From the NCBI GenBank assembly GCA_963681505.1, contig OY811992.1:2141072-2205071 (forward strand): a DNA stretch of 64,000 nucleotides, given 5' to 3'. The position numbers and the translations under genes are program-made. Position 1 is the first letter of the stretch. Each line of letters starts with the position of its first letter. The notes under the pieces were generated by a model. That model had not been told where the DNA came from. It worked only from the letters and a program-made list of their open reading frames with translations, and ran no database searches. This DNA is from Eunapius fragilis. Its lineage: Eukaryota > Porifera > Demospongiae > Spongillida > Spongillidae. This document shows, piece after piece, positions 35,646 through 48,300 of this stretch.

Positions 35646-35935
35646 ACAAGTAAAGAAAAACATTCTCTAACGAGAAAGTTGGTGGGATATAGGATTTGGA
35701 GGCCATGGTGGTGTAAAAAGGAAGGGAACAAGGTTTTTGGAAAAGGGTAATGTAATAAAATCCTATATTTAGCACGTGTAGATGTAACAGAACCAAAAGA
35801 AGTGCTAAATATAGGATTTTTGTCTCACTACCCTTTTCCAAAAACCTTGTTCCCTTCCTTTTTACACCACCTTGGCCTCCAATTCCTATATCCCACCATT
35901 TTTCTCGTTAGAGAATGTTTTTCTTTACTTGTTTC
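35646..35935. mobile_element. 0.3-kb foldback element
   Basis: Arms ACAAGTAAAGAAAAACATTC...GGGATATAGGATTTGGAGGCC...GGTTTTTGGAAAAGGGTA and their complement, separated by a 26-base loop near 35790. A decayed single arm of the same family is at 24570-24695. Confidence 0.85.
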
Positions 35936-35936
35936 C

Positions 35937-36088
35937 CACAGCAAAAAAACGCGTCGAATCAAATTTTGATTTGCAATTGATTGATCAATGACATTCTGAT
36001 ACAGAATGTTGTACCAATCCTGTATCAGAATGTCATTGATCAATCAATTGCAAATTAAAATTTGATTCGACCCCCTTTTTTTGCTGTG
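35937..36088. mobile_element. 150-bp perfect-hairpin MITE
   Basis: CACAGCAAAAAAA...CATTCTGATACAG, about 15 bases of loop, then CTGTATCAGAATG...TTTTTTTGCTGTG. Arms of about 65 bases with only a few mismatches. It abuts the previous foldback directly. Confidence 0.85.
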
Positions 36089-37102
36089 TCCTCTATTTTT
36101 TATTATCATTTTTTTATCGATTATTAATACCTCCCTTCCCCCCTCCACCCCCCCTCACCCCCCCCCCCCCCCCCCCCCCCCGCTTCAATTACCATCACGA
36201 GCAGACGCCCGCTTTTGTTTGGGATCACTGTAAGGAACGCGAGAGAATACTAACACGTCGTCTCGTTGTTTAGCTCTCCTCTTTTGTTTGCACAATTCTA
36301 AATATACGTAAATGTCGCCATGGGAACGCTTCTATATATATATATGGGGCAGTGCAAGAGAAAACTGGGCTTATGTGATTTTTAACATTTCTTCAATTCA
36401 TCTTGCAGTATCTTTGCGACCTTTAAAGCTCTGTCCTTCAAACTTACTACATATATTACCGGACCATTTTACTACTGCATTTTGTTGTCGAATGTTTTTT
36501 ATTTACTCCCTGGGGGGTCCTCATGATTAAACAACCAGAACAGTTAGATTTCAATGGATCTCGATGAAAGAATGCCTTTTCGCGTTCAAATTTGCACCAC
36601 ATTTACAACACTGCACCCGCTATTTTTTCCGCCTTTTCGTTTGAGATGTGATGAGCGGTTACAAAACAGCGGTGTTTGAAAGTTGTCGTTCATTTGTCTT
36701 CCGATTGCTCCGCCATTGTGCCGTCATTGCTATTTTAACCCCGTGACTACGAGACACTGCCCATCAAGTGCCCCACCCTCCCTCGAATAGATAGCCCAGG
36801 CCATCCGGAGGTGGACATTTTGCAAGTTGCTTGTCACGTGAGCATCACTAGGTTACACCTGTCTGCGTCTCCTTCAGTTGCGTAAACGAGTTGGGAGTTT
36901 ACGGTGGCGCGTGGCGACATGAAAACGTCGAATTGATCGAGCCTACGTGATCCTAAGGCTAAGACAACGTGTGTAAGCTCAAACCCTTGGTTATGTTGTA
37001 CTTTCCCCCCCCAACCTCCGTAAATGCTTGGTTATTAATTAACACCTCGTTAACAGTCGATCCGTCAATTCTGTGCATATAATTAAACATGCTACATTAC
37101 AC

Positions 37103-37987
37103 TCATAGGGGGTATTGTTCTGCAATGTGTTTGATTATATTACAGAATGTAGTTGGCCCTCCGAAACGCCTCCTCCACATGTATTCTTGAAGGTAGGTGG
37201 GGAATAATTCAGCGTTTCTACCAGCATGCTCCTCACGCATCATGCGTTTGCACGCACTCCACAGTCCCTCAATACCTTGGGTATGAGCGCCTGTCTGCGG
37301 ATCCACAAAGTGGATAGAATGGTTGACAGTTTGGTGTTGACATGCTGCTGAAGCAGCAAGTTGATTGTAGGCAGCCCACTCATCTGAATATACAATGCTT
37401 CCTGGCCTGACGAAATTCTGCACAATCGGTAGTAATGTTGCTGCATCTCTCTGCTGCACTTCTACTAAGAAGCATTCACCAGTTATACGCTCAACACCCC
37501 CGAACACCCAGTGGCCATCAACAGTCCTGCCTCGGTTGTATTTTCGTTTTCCGAATTTACTTTCATCAATCTCAACTTCTACATTGGGCCCTCCGATTAC
37601 AGCTGGGTGATCTATATAATATTGAGCGCATACGTCGCGTACAAAATTGTACCAGTCCACGGCGGTTTTTGTTGATACTTCTACCTCTACCCTCATCTTG
37701 TTTAAAGGGGTCTTGGTGGACCACAAGTGAAGGATCCTTAAAATCTTCTCGATTTCCAGGTGACTTCCTTCGAAGAAAGTATCTTTCCTCAAAGACACCT
37801 CCCTTCTGCACCCCTTCCTTGGACACCGCCAGAGCACTCCCTCCTTTCCTGCCTTCTCCCTCTCCACCAGGTTCATTCCTCTTGCACATTTTTTAGTTGC
37901 AGTGAACACAATTTTTGCAAGATTTGACTGAAATCCTCCCTCTTTGTGTTTAACTGCAGATAGAATGCAATCAGATGACAGGTGCAT
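37103..37987 (-). CDS. ISXO2-like / Merlin-type DDE transposase
   Basis: Intron-less ORF of 294 residues. N-terminal third: WRCPRKGCRREVSLRKDTFF, the zinc-binding/helix region seen before the catalytic core in IS1595/IS1016 and Merlin proteins. Core: VEIDESKFGKRKYNRGR (first D), GSIVYSDEWAAY (second D), then THTQGIEGLW (third acidic residue). All three catalytic positions are present, and no stops or shifts occur, so it may be active or recently active. It sits inside the left arm of the giant palindromic element but is absent from the right arm and from the visible part of copy 2. Confidence 0.85.
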   Translation of the reverse strand: MHLSSDCILSAVKHKEGGFQSNLAKIVFTATKKCARGMNLVEREKAGKEGVLWRCPRKGCRREVSLRKDTFFEGSHLEIEKILRILHLWSTKTPLNKMRVEVEVSTKTAVDWYNFVRDVCAQYYIDHPAVIGGPNVEVEIDESKFGKRKYNRGRTVDGHWVFGGVERITGECFLVEVQQRDAATLLPIVQNFVRPGSIVYSDEWAAYNQLAASAACQHQTVNHSIHFVDPQTGAHTQGIEGLWSACKRMMREEHAGRNAELFPTYLQEYMWRRRFGGPTTFCNIIKHIAEQYPL

Positions 37988-38087
37988 CTTCTCTCAGCAC
38001 TTATGCAGTTCCCCCCCCCCCCACACCCACTTCAATTATTGTGTTATAAAATGTGTATGATGTAGTCGAAAAAGTTACATGAAGACG

Positions 38088-40215
38088 ATTTGGAATAGTA
38101 CGTTATCCTAGTAGTTTACACCCATGCCAGTTTAAAATCCGGTATTATGGAGACTGTTGCCTGTGAGCAGCAAAGCGATGACCAATCCGTTTACACCACT
38201 GATGGCATAACATACACTATGCCAGTATTATATGGCCACAATGGTGCTGTAGACAATACTCAGACCCCCAAAATTTATGCCTTCAACACATTGGAAATCT
38301 TGTACACACAATTGTCTGTATGATGTGTACATTGACTGCGTAGTTCGTCACTACAAGTCACACACAAAATAACTGTGCGCACACACTCCCACACAAAAAT
38401 ATCACAGTTCTTGGGGTAAGCAGTATGCAGTGTGTCCCTTCATATGGCTTGCTTGCATTCAGACTTCATACCACTCGGGTATACTTGCTCCTATTAGATG
38501 CACTTGTATATGTTGCCTGTGTCTGCAACTGTGTCTCATTACATTAATAGATGGTCACAACATCTATACAAGCTAAGCACACCTAAGCGAGTAGAATCAC
38601 ACAGGTATGCACGCCATTCATGGTAAAGGCACATTGCTTACATTCACAAGCAGGACACTAGACAGACCACAAAACCTTAGCCTGTTGTTCTATCCCTGTA
38701 AAGAGTTAAGGAACCAGTCTCAAAAACTTCTACTGTTGCTGGGAGACATCCAATTCTAAGTCCCATGCCATGCTCATACTGGTATCATAGCAGATCCCAT
38801 CCCCAGACAAAATGTCCACAAGCGAAATAAATGTCTCCCTCTTTCATAAAATGTTCTCCTTTTTCCCATCCGTTCAAAGAACCTGTGTATGCATGTGAGT
38901 GTACATGTGCATGCATGCATGTGTGTGTATGTTTGCTTTGTTTATGTGTGCATGTAATTAAAAATACAATGAGCCAACAGGGAATGGTGTGTAGTGCTGT
39001 GACATTATGTAGTAGTCCAAGTTTGATACAAAGCACCAATCCATTGGCCACTGGTGCTACCAAACTTGATTTCATAGAGCTCTTACAACAGTGCTACTTG
39101 TACAGGCCACATTAGTTTGGATTTTAGTATCCAGGTCAAGATGTTCTGTTGCAGATGCAGTTTAGTGAAAGGGGGCTGACTGTGGGCAGGTTGCTGACCT
39201 CAAGCATACAATGCACTATGAATTTATGTACAAAGGCAACCATAGAATGCTGTATGCTCCAAAGTCACATCTACCCCATCCCCATATCAACCACTGACAA
39301 ACACATGGGTACAAGCTTGGCCTGTACAAGTACCACTGTTGTAGTTTGGCAGCACCAGTGGCTGTTGGATTGGTGTTTTGTATCAAACCACAATTGTATG
39401 GACTACTACATAATGCAATTTCAGTCAGAACACTACACCTATTGGCTCATTGTATTCTATCAGCTATGCAACAACATTGTGCACTGAAATTGTTCCCCTG
39501 GACAAAATCTGCTAGTAGAATCTGCACATAACCGGCTTACAAATCATGTCCCCCGAGGACACAATACACTAGCAGGTTCTGTCCCCCTCCAGCAGAAACA
39601 GAAAATATCCCCCCCACATACACACTTGCACACACAAATGCACACGCATACATTCATGCACACACACATACACACATGCACACATATGCGCACCACAGGT
39701 ACACTCACATCCATACATGTACGTGTACGCTCTCACATGCATACACAGGTTCTTTGACTGAACAGGAGGACCCAACACATACAAGTGCATCTAATAGGAG
39801 CAAGTATACCCGAGTGGTATGAAGTCTGAATGCAAGCAAGCCATATGAAGGGACACACTGCATACTGCTTACCCAAGAACTGTGATATTTTTTGTGTGGG
39901 AGTGTGTCTGCACAGTTATTTTGTGTGTGACTTGTAGTGACGAACTACGTAGTCAATGTACACACATCATACAGACAATTGTGTGTACAAGATTTCCAAT
40001 GTGTTGAAGGCATAAATTTTGGGGGTCTGAGTATTGTCAACAGCACCATTGTGGCCATATAATACTGGCATAGTGTATGTTATGCCATCACTGATCAGTG
40101 GTGTAAACGGATTGGTCATCACTTTGCTGCTCACAGGCAACAGTCTCCATTATACCGGATTATAACTGGCATGGATGTACACTACTAGGGTAACGTACCA
40201 TTCCAAATCGTTTTC
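38088..40215. repeat. Inner arms of the palindromic element
   Basis: ACGATTTGGAATAGTACG near 38094 pairs with its complement near 40210. Shared landmarks on the way in are CCGGTATTATGGAGACTG, TGTACACACAATTGTCTG and CAAAGAACCTGTGTATGC. Both arms are TG/CA-rich near the loop and differ by segment swaps. No coding capacity of interest. Confidence 0.8.
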
Positions 40216-40324
40216 ATGTATACCTTGCACAGAGGTGGATACAGGGGTGGGGGGGGGGGGGGGGTGGTTGGGGGTTGCAACCCCCCCTTTCATATAAGGT
40301 ACCTCCCCCTCTTCTTCTAAGCAG

Positions 40325-40356
<32 letters not shown>

Positions 40357-40805
40357 CTTTTTGTATCGGGCCTGAAGCGGACAGTACACACGGTGACACC
40401 CCCCACCACCCCACCCCCCCCCCCACACACACACACCCTGCTTTTGGTATCGTGGGTCTCAACCCCCCCTTTTGGAAAGTTCTGTATCGGCCCCTGCAGT
40501 TGCAGTAAACACAAACGCTGCACCGGTCAGTTTAAGTAGGATGACGTGTAGCGATTATATCTCAGTCACAAATACACGAGCGACAGCACGTGTAGCCTGT
40601 GTCCGAGAAAAAAAAAAAAAAAAAAAAACGAATCACCCTCGTAGAAATGAAAAAACATACAAGCTCAACTACAATACGTGATTGCAAAAGGGTTTGAGCT
40701 TACGCACGTTATCTTAGCCTTTGGATCACGTAGCTCGATCAATTCAAGGCTTTCATGTCGCCACGCGCCACCGTAAACTCCCAACTCGTTTACGCAACTG
40801 ATGGA

Positions 40806-41154
40806 CACAGGGAAAATCCCAGCCTTGGGTTTTTTGTTTTTTAACAAGAAGTCATCCTGGAATTGAGCGTCTAGCATGCGAATATCGCAAAAACCATCCT
40901 GGGATTTGGCGTCCAGGGTGGGTGGGTATAGCTTAAAAACCATGCTGGGTTTGTCGAACAAAAACCGTGTTGAGCTCATTTTTATTCATTCCTTCAACAT
41001 GGTTTTTGTTCGACAAACCCAGTATTGTTTTTAAGCTATACCCACCCTGGACGCCAAATCCAAGAAAGGTTTTTGCGATATTACCATACTAGACGCTCAA
41101 TTCCAGGATGGCTTTTAAAAACCCAAGGCTGGGATTTTGAAACTTTTTCCTGTG
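40806..41154. mobile_element. 0.35-kb foldback element nested in the giant palindrome (copy 1)
   Basis: CACAGGGAAAATCCCAGCC...TTGGCGTCCAGGGTGGGT...TTTGTCGAACAAAAACC, short loop, then the complement back to CCTGTGGG. It is absent from the corresponding place in the left arm (36868), so it inserted after the arms formed. A sister copy lies at 60885-61226. Confidence 0.85.
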
Positions 41155-41679
41155 GGAGACGCAGACCGGTGAACCAAGTCATACTCACGTGACAAGCAAC
41201 TTGCAAAATGTCAGGTCCACCTCCGGATGGCCTGGGCTATCTATTCGAGGGAGGGTGGGGCACTTGATGGGCAGTGTCTCGTAGTCACGCGGGGTTAAAA
41301 TAGCAATGACGGCACAATGGCGGAGCAATCGGAAGACAAATGAACGACAACTTTCAAACACCGCTGTTTTGTAACCGCTCATCACATCTCAAACGAAAAG
41401 GCGGAAAAAATAGCGGGTGCAGTGTTGTAAATGTGGTGCAAATTTGAACGCGAAAAGGCATTCTTTCATCGAGATCCATTGAAATCTAACTGTTCTGGTT
41501 GTTTAATCATGAGGACCCCCCAGGGAGTAAATAAAAAACATTCGACAACAAAATGCAGTAGTAAAATGGTCCGGTAATATATGTAGTAAGTTTGAAGGAC
41601 AGAGCTTTAAAGGTCGCAAAGATACTGCAAGATGAATTGAAGAAATGTTAAAAATCACATAAGTCTTGCACTGCCCCAT

Positions 41680-42890
41680 ATATATATATATATAACACTA
41701 CGCATTACGTAATGATGACGTGTGTCAGTTTTATGCTTTATTCATACATCTGATACTTGAAGATGTCCTTCCAGGAGATTCTAAAGCGATTCCTATCCCG
41801 AGTTATACTCACCCGAGAAGAATTAGACGACGACAACGACGACGACGGAGAAGAATTGGCCTGGGGACGAGGAAAAACACGAGCTTTTTTGTTCTCTTAA
41901 AGCAAACAGTTTGAAGACTGGAATAAACATTAAAATGACCGTCTTTGCCTTCTGGTTCTATAGCAACAAAGCGCAACACTATCCGTTTCTCGGTAAGCGA
42001 GTTATACGCGGGTCGCGTTTTTTTAATGATTTCACGACCCGGGTCAGTTCCTGATATGGCCATACACTTGCATTATTAAACTGTCAACTTTAATAAATCA
42101 TCTGCTTAGAAAAATTATTTGCATGTCTACTACTGGATATTGTCAGCCAATTGCTAATTGAGAATGAAAAAGAAAGAAAACTGCTATTTTTTACCCTATA
42201 TGATTCAGGTTAATTGTTATATTCTTTTGTACTTCAATTTAGGGTACGATTAGCAATTGATAATTAATTGGTATGCGTTTTGATTGGAGCTCGATATTTG
42301 AGTTCTTTCTGGTACTGTGATGTAAGGTTGTACACCAAGATTAATCATATTCACAATAATACATAATACAAATACACCACCCGCATCATGGAAGCGGGCA
42401 GACAGGAAATGGAATGGCCTTAGGATTAACCTGTAGCTAGCTACATGTAGTTACATTTATTATGGCTCTGGCATATATAATATAATACCCATTGACCTTT
42501 TAGGATCGGGCCGATGTAAAACAGCAGCTAGCTAGGCTAATTTGTTTTCTCTTGTATCAGAAGCATTTAAGCCTTATTTATCACGGCTCAAAATTAAAAG
42601 GCCTTGTTTGTACTACGTCAGTGGGATAGGACAATGGGCATTATTTAAAAACTTGGTCACATTATTGCAACACAATCAAGAGTCAGATTTGTAATGAAAT
42701 TTTCATACGTGCATACATGCATAATTCAAAAGCAATTCAAACAGCTAATCTTAGGCAGTCAAACATGAAATGAATGACCTCATAACTTAAAAGTGATCAA
42801 TCTTGCTGATATACACACGCATATATGTACCGGTATGTACAGATGCAGACACATACAAGTAAACATTTTCAAACACGTGCATATGACAAT
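41680..42890. other. Non-genic spacer with a dispersed-repeat trace
   Basis: 41770-42060 resembles 25085-25330 in short blocks (TTCCTATCCCGAGT, GGTCGCGT-TTTTTAATGA), so both may be old copies of one dispersed repeat. The remainder is AT-rich without genes. Confidence 0.4.
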
Positions 42891-42897
42891 AATAGTT

Positions 42898-43095
42898 CAT
42901 TTTTTAGTTGCAGTGAACACAATTTTTGCAAGATTTGACTGAAATCCTCCCTCTTTGTGTTTAACTGCAGATAGAATGCAATCAGATGACAGGTGCATCT
43001 TCTCTCAGCACTTATGCAGTTCCCCCCCCCCCCCCCCCCCACACCCACTTCAATTATTGTGTTATAAAATGTGTATGATGTAGTCGAAAAAGTTG
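42898..43095 (-). pseudogene. 5' fragment of the ISXO2/Merlin transposase
   Basis: About 190 bases nearly identical to 37888-38080: the upstream poly-C block, the start codon and the first ~33 codons (MHLSSDCILSAVKHKEGG onward). The match stops abruptly at TTTTTTAG on one side and AAAAAGTT on the other. No core domain. Confidence 0.8.
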
Positions 43096-43333
43096 TAACT
43101 TTTTCTGTTCAAATGAAAGACATACACAATTATAAAAAATAGTTAATAAACAAAAGTTGTAATTGACGCTCGCTATTACATTCCCTAGCTGGTAGGATGT
43201 GAGCGTCAAAGGTCAAGCCCTAGCTTACCCCTCACCCTCACATACTTCTGATGTTGTTGCGTAACACATGCATTTGTTGGGTGCATTCAATCTCGCCGCC
43301 TACATGATCAACACAACGCCTATGCTATGGACA

Positions 43334-45216
43334 CTAAAGCACAGAGGGCAAAAGCCAACGGTGAGATTCTAAATGATAGTGGCGTGTCCGAAATGAAATA
43401 AATAAAAATGATGGAGGTGTGAAGTAGATAATGTTGCAAGTGTCAAACACAACTTTTTTTGACCCCTACATACACTTAGTAGAGACGTGCATCCTTTGTA
43501 AAATATTATGCTGTGTATAGTGTATTTGAAATAAATAATTGAAGGGCGGGGGAGGGAACCGCATATTAAGTACCCTTCTCTCACCTGAACCACCCTTGTC
43601 ATCTACAATAAATTCTTCGTTCTGGAGAAGAGCTCCTTTGCTATCCTGCAAGCCGAGTGACCATCCAATCAGGTATTAGCTGCACACAACGCAGCTCAGC
43701 ACTTACAAAGACTTCGGCTGTGTCAATAGCATGATCAAGAATAGATGCTGCAAAGCTTTTGAAGTATAGATACGAGGCTTGTTCTCCTGGTCTGAGAGAC
43801 AGTGAGATGTATACCCTCAAGCTCCCTCATCATCTACGTGGGTGGGTGGGGATGGGGGGGGGGGGAACCTTACCTCTCAACGGTGCAGGTATATGTCTTC
43901 TTCTTAACCTGCTTAAGCTCCATGCTCCATTCCTTAGTTGATGCACACATGTATCAGAGAGTACTTATTGCCATTTTCTTTGAACCCACACACATGCCAC
44001 ACATACACATACACCCACGACTAGTCTAATTGATTCTAACCTCGTTCGTTCCTCCAACTGCTGAATAAGTAAATATGCATATAACGTTGTTCTCCTGAAA
44101 ATACATACGCGCTATTAAATGCACACCACCGCACCATTCGATAGCCTTACCAGTTTTATCTTCTCGTGCGTAAGTTGTCCGGAAGGTTTTATGTTAATGG
44201 ACTGTATGGCCTCTAACTTGGCCTCTGCAAAAGCAGATAAAAACACACACGCCAAAGCCACCACAAACATAGCAATTCAAAAAAACTTTTGCAAAATTTT
44301 ACGATCTTTTTAGTCGTACAAAATACGAGAACACAAATGGTCTGGTAAACGATGGGTTCTTGACGGTTCTGGACTTCCTTCGAATCGTTAAAGCCTTCTG
44401 AGCCACGCTCAACAAGGTCGCGGTGCGCGGAAGGTTGGATGCAGTATTTTGGTTGCAGACGCTGGAATTCTCTGAAGTTGCCTCCACCGGGGGAAGGGTC
44501 GGCGATGCGTACGACCGGGATGGACTTTCGGCGACCGTATCTGCTGTTTCTGCTTTCATACTGACTCTATCTTCACTGCGGGTACTCGTTTTCGTATTCG
44601 CAATACGAGGCTTTTGAAGGTGTTTGGTCGTAAGGTCACGTGCTTCCGCTGATACCGCACTCCCAGACCTAATACTATGTCTGCTCTTCGTGCGTACTAA
44701 AACTGGTAGCCTTGGTGACCGGGATTGTAGATTGCGGGGCTGAATGTAGTCCGAATCATCTCTGTCCAAATCGTCGCTATTACCCTCTCCTGTTGCACGT
44801 GAGTGATATGACTTTCCCACCGCTGAGCTGGTCGATGGTGAGACCTCGGACTCTTCATCCCGGCAGCTAGTAGCTAGTTCGGCAATAGGTTCTACACTTC
44901 CATTAACGACCGAGTGGACTTCAATTCTCCCGCGCTGCACCGAGCGACTAATGAAAACGAACGCCTCGTTGGGTGCCGTTACGGTACGTCTGATGACTGG
45001 TCTGGGGACTTGCGTCTTGAGAGAAGTCAGTGAGGCCTTCCTTCTCTGCAACTAACAAAGCAAACGAGGTCGGACGTGAACGGGCGCGGGATATGCAAAC
45101 AAATACGAAGGAAAGTTACGAACCGTACCAACGTGGACCTTGGGTCCGACCTCCAGGCCTGCCACATTTCCCCCCCGACGCTTAGCTATCACGTTCCCAT
45201 CGCAATCACAGCGTCG
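43334..45216 (-). CDS. Unrecognised multi-exon gene, 5' end not found
   Basis: Seven predicted exons with agreeing phases: 45124-45216, 44320-45051, 44151-44222, 43874-43932, 43707-43821, 43585-43645, 43334-43368 (stop). The first seen exon reads RRCDCDGNVIAKRRGG after a clear pyrimidine-rich acceptor, so at least one more upstream exon is needed. The long exon encodes ~244 residues rich in Ser, Thr, Arg and Glu, probably disordered. The later exons encode compact sequence: SINIKPSGQLTHEKIKLEWS, KKTYTCTVES and LYFKSFAASILDHAIDTAEV, then a 20-residue acidic/Gly piece. No family recognised, no TM segment. The last exon (11 codons) and the weak GTTCGT donor of the first exon are the least certain parts. 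Confidence 0.5.
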
Positions 45217-45335
45217 CTTAACAGAGAATAAAAGAATACATACATGTATTATCCGCGCTAAGTTCTCATTTCACTGAGATGGGCCAAATAACAAAACCGA
45301 AGGGGGAAAAAAAAAAAACGAATAACTAGCGGAGC

Positions 45336-48300
45336 TCAGATAGGAGTAGTGCTAGGAGTAGACACTCCTGGGCTTGACGCAGACGTTTCGAACGTCAATC
45401 TGGATCCTTTTCTAAAACGTACTGCTTCTCCAGTGGGTGTTGTGGCAACGTTATAGTCGGCAGCAGAGCTACACGTGGAAAGAAAAAAATGACAAAAGCC
45501 TGTGACACAAACCAACCCCCACCACATTGGGCGTATCCATGGATGGCACACACACACACACACACACACACAGGAAGTTGGATCCATCAGACTCGTGATT
45601 TTAACGGTCATATGATCACGGTGATTTCAAGGGAGGGGGAGCAGTGAACGTAAAATATACAAAAACTTACGAAGACCTCCGGAAGTTAGCTGTGTTTGTG
45701 TTGATAGTGTTGGTAGGGGAAATGGAGAAGGGAGGAACAGTAAAACAAAGCTCACAACACGAGGCATGAATTCGTTAGTGCTATAACACATTAAAGATAC
45801 ATTAGATGCTTTAGATACAGAAAGGATGGCCTAGTTGCTAACAATCTACCACAATTGATACAGTACTTATGTACATACTACACGTAACATTCATCGTGAA
45901 ATGGAAGTGGCTATACACAGATTAATTCTATGCCAGCATGTAAATGGTACAGTGTCAAGCAAAATCACCCTTGTGATACTTTTTAAATTTTCCAGGACAA
46001 GCTATAGAAAAGTAAGGCTCACATTGAAATGTACGGAAATTCAGTGCCTAATAACTTTATGATGGATAGTCCAATTTAGGATGTGTAAGGACCATTTGAT
46101 AGAAGCTCTTCGGAGTTCACGGAAAATCAAAAAACTTACCCAGAAGGGTGATTTTGCTAGACACTATAAATATATAATAAACTACCAAGTGGAAACTTCC
46201 AGTTGTACGTGCAATAGATGTACTTTCAACCCACTATCACTTACAGGAGTATGTGACAGTCCCCAGACCTACCGTTGTTGCTTGCCTCCTTGGCCTTTTT
46301 CTTTGCAATGATGTCATCGACCTTGGTGCCAATGAGGATAAATACAGCAGTTATCGCAATACATGAGACAATGCCAATGGCAGGCCATAGAGGGCGAAGG
46401 GGATCTGTGTAGGAAGGAGTTAAAAGTCAAGACCTAGATATGTACATGAATATATACATGTACATGTACACATACAGGTACATGTACAATACATGTACAC
46501 AACTCACAATCACTCATACCACAAGCTCTATTTTTGTATTTTAAAAATGATGAATTGCATGTGGTTGTTCACAGCTTCATTAAGCATCGTGACCACAATA
46601 TAAATCCAAGATGGTAGATGAGGTCATTCACTACATGTATTTGAGCTGTAGCTTACCTAGGGCATCATGGCAGTAAGTGGAGATGGAGATAAGAATATAA
46701 TGAGATACAGTTTGTATAAATCATTGGCGGGAATCAAGCGGGAAAATGTACCTCCGCACAGCTATGTCTTAGCAACTGGCAGAGTAAACAATATTGAGCA
46801 GGACTACTCAATAGCGACAGGTCTCTTCTACGTATATACCGATTCTGAAGCGATTTGAAGTCTGCCGCAGGATATATGTTCTGAACCCCCAGGGGTAACG
46901 CCTTTTGTAGGGACAGTAATAAAATGTGCCACAGAGAAATTGTGTGGTCGGATGTGCTGAAGTAAGACGTCGGTAGCTTTAGTTGTTTTGGAAGTTATAG
47001 CTATTTGAACAAAACTATTCATTATATACACAAGGTGAAATTTTTGATCCGATAGCCCATGGGGTTCAAAACCACCACATCTTCCGGTAGGAGTGTTCAA
47101 ACGCCTGGAGTGTGCGCAGGTGTCCTGTAGCTATTGAATTTTTCTGTTCGTTAATTACTTTATCTGTTACTGAGGTATGCATGTAGTTGTGCTAATATAT
47201 GGATACTTTATATATATTTGAAAATCTTGCAGAACGTTCCATATACATAGGGTGTTCCATATAAATACACATATATGGGGTGTTCCATATAAAGCCCACA
47301 CCAACACGTAGACACATACCTCTGACGCGAAGCCTTAACTTAGTCGATATCTCCTTGAATCCATTGCTGGCCGTGCAGACGTAGATGCCAGCATCACAGT
47401 ACTCAGCACTCTGTGTGGCATACTCAGACAGAAACTGGCGCGATGAAGGGTACTTGGTTGCAGTCTTGTTGAGCGTTGATACGAGGCAGCCACGGTCCTT
47501 GGGCTCAAAGGTCCAGCGTATGGTGGCGTTGGGTTCTGACTCCACTGTGCAGGAGAGAGTGACCTTTTCACCTTTGATAACAGCCGTGCTATGCACTAGG
47601 GAGGGTTCCTCCAGGTTCTCAAACTGCAAACCTGAAGTGGAGGGAAGAGGGCACCAATTTATTAAAAGTTATCAAAAAGGGGGGGGGGGGGGGATGCAGG
47701 AGGGGGGTTCATGTGGAAGCTTTTTTTGTGAGGAAGGAGGGGCACGAGTGGGAGGAGGGGCATGTGTGTAAAGAGGGGCATGAGCAGGAGGAGGGGCATG
47801 TGTGGGAGGAGGGCATATGTGGGAGGAGGGGTATGTGTAGGAGGAGGGGATGAGTGGGAGGAGGGGCATGTGTGGGAGGAGGGGTATGAGCAGGAGGAGG
47901 GGCACGAGTGGGAGGAGGGGCACGAGTGGGAGGGGCATGAGTGGGAGGAGGGACATGTGTGGGAGGAGGGACATGAGTGGGAGAAGGGGCAGAGAGCCAG
48001 GTGGGCAGGAGGTTCGTTAGACCAGACAAGGTTGGGTCTACATGAAGTATGTGAGCACATCTTCCATAGTGTCATTCATTAGTACACAACTTTTAGCTGC
48101 AGACACTGTTGTACACGTATCCTTGAATATACACAGTCATCACAGGAAAAATCAAAAAGACAAAAGACCTAAGTATTCAGGTGCAGCTACATATATATGA
48201 GACCCAACCATGCTGCTTCGTGGCTGTGCATCACATCCACAACACATGCACACATGTTGCACATAGCATATGCACCAGCCCACACCCTTTACCCCCCCCC

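Larger units (their letters stand above)
36346..41677. mobile_element. 5.3-kb giant palindromic DNA transposon-like element, copy 1
   Basis: Both ends begin GGGGCAGTGCAAGA and are bordered by TATATATA runs. The arms are inverted repeats of each other over about 2.5 kb. 36346-36990 pairs with 41677-40690, and 38088-39100 pairs with 40215-39160, leaving a short loop. The arms differ by insertions. The left arm holds a 1.1-kb segment with a transposase (37000-38085). The right arm holds a separate foldback (40806-41154) and a poly-G dispersed element (40225-40500). Target-site duplication cannot be read because of the TA microsatellite. Confidence 0.8.

Noticed and set aside
37435..37896. 153-residue plus-strand ORF
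   Set aside because: Antisense shadow of the ISXO2/Merlin transposase.
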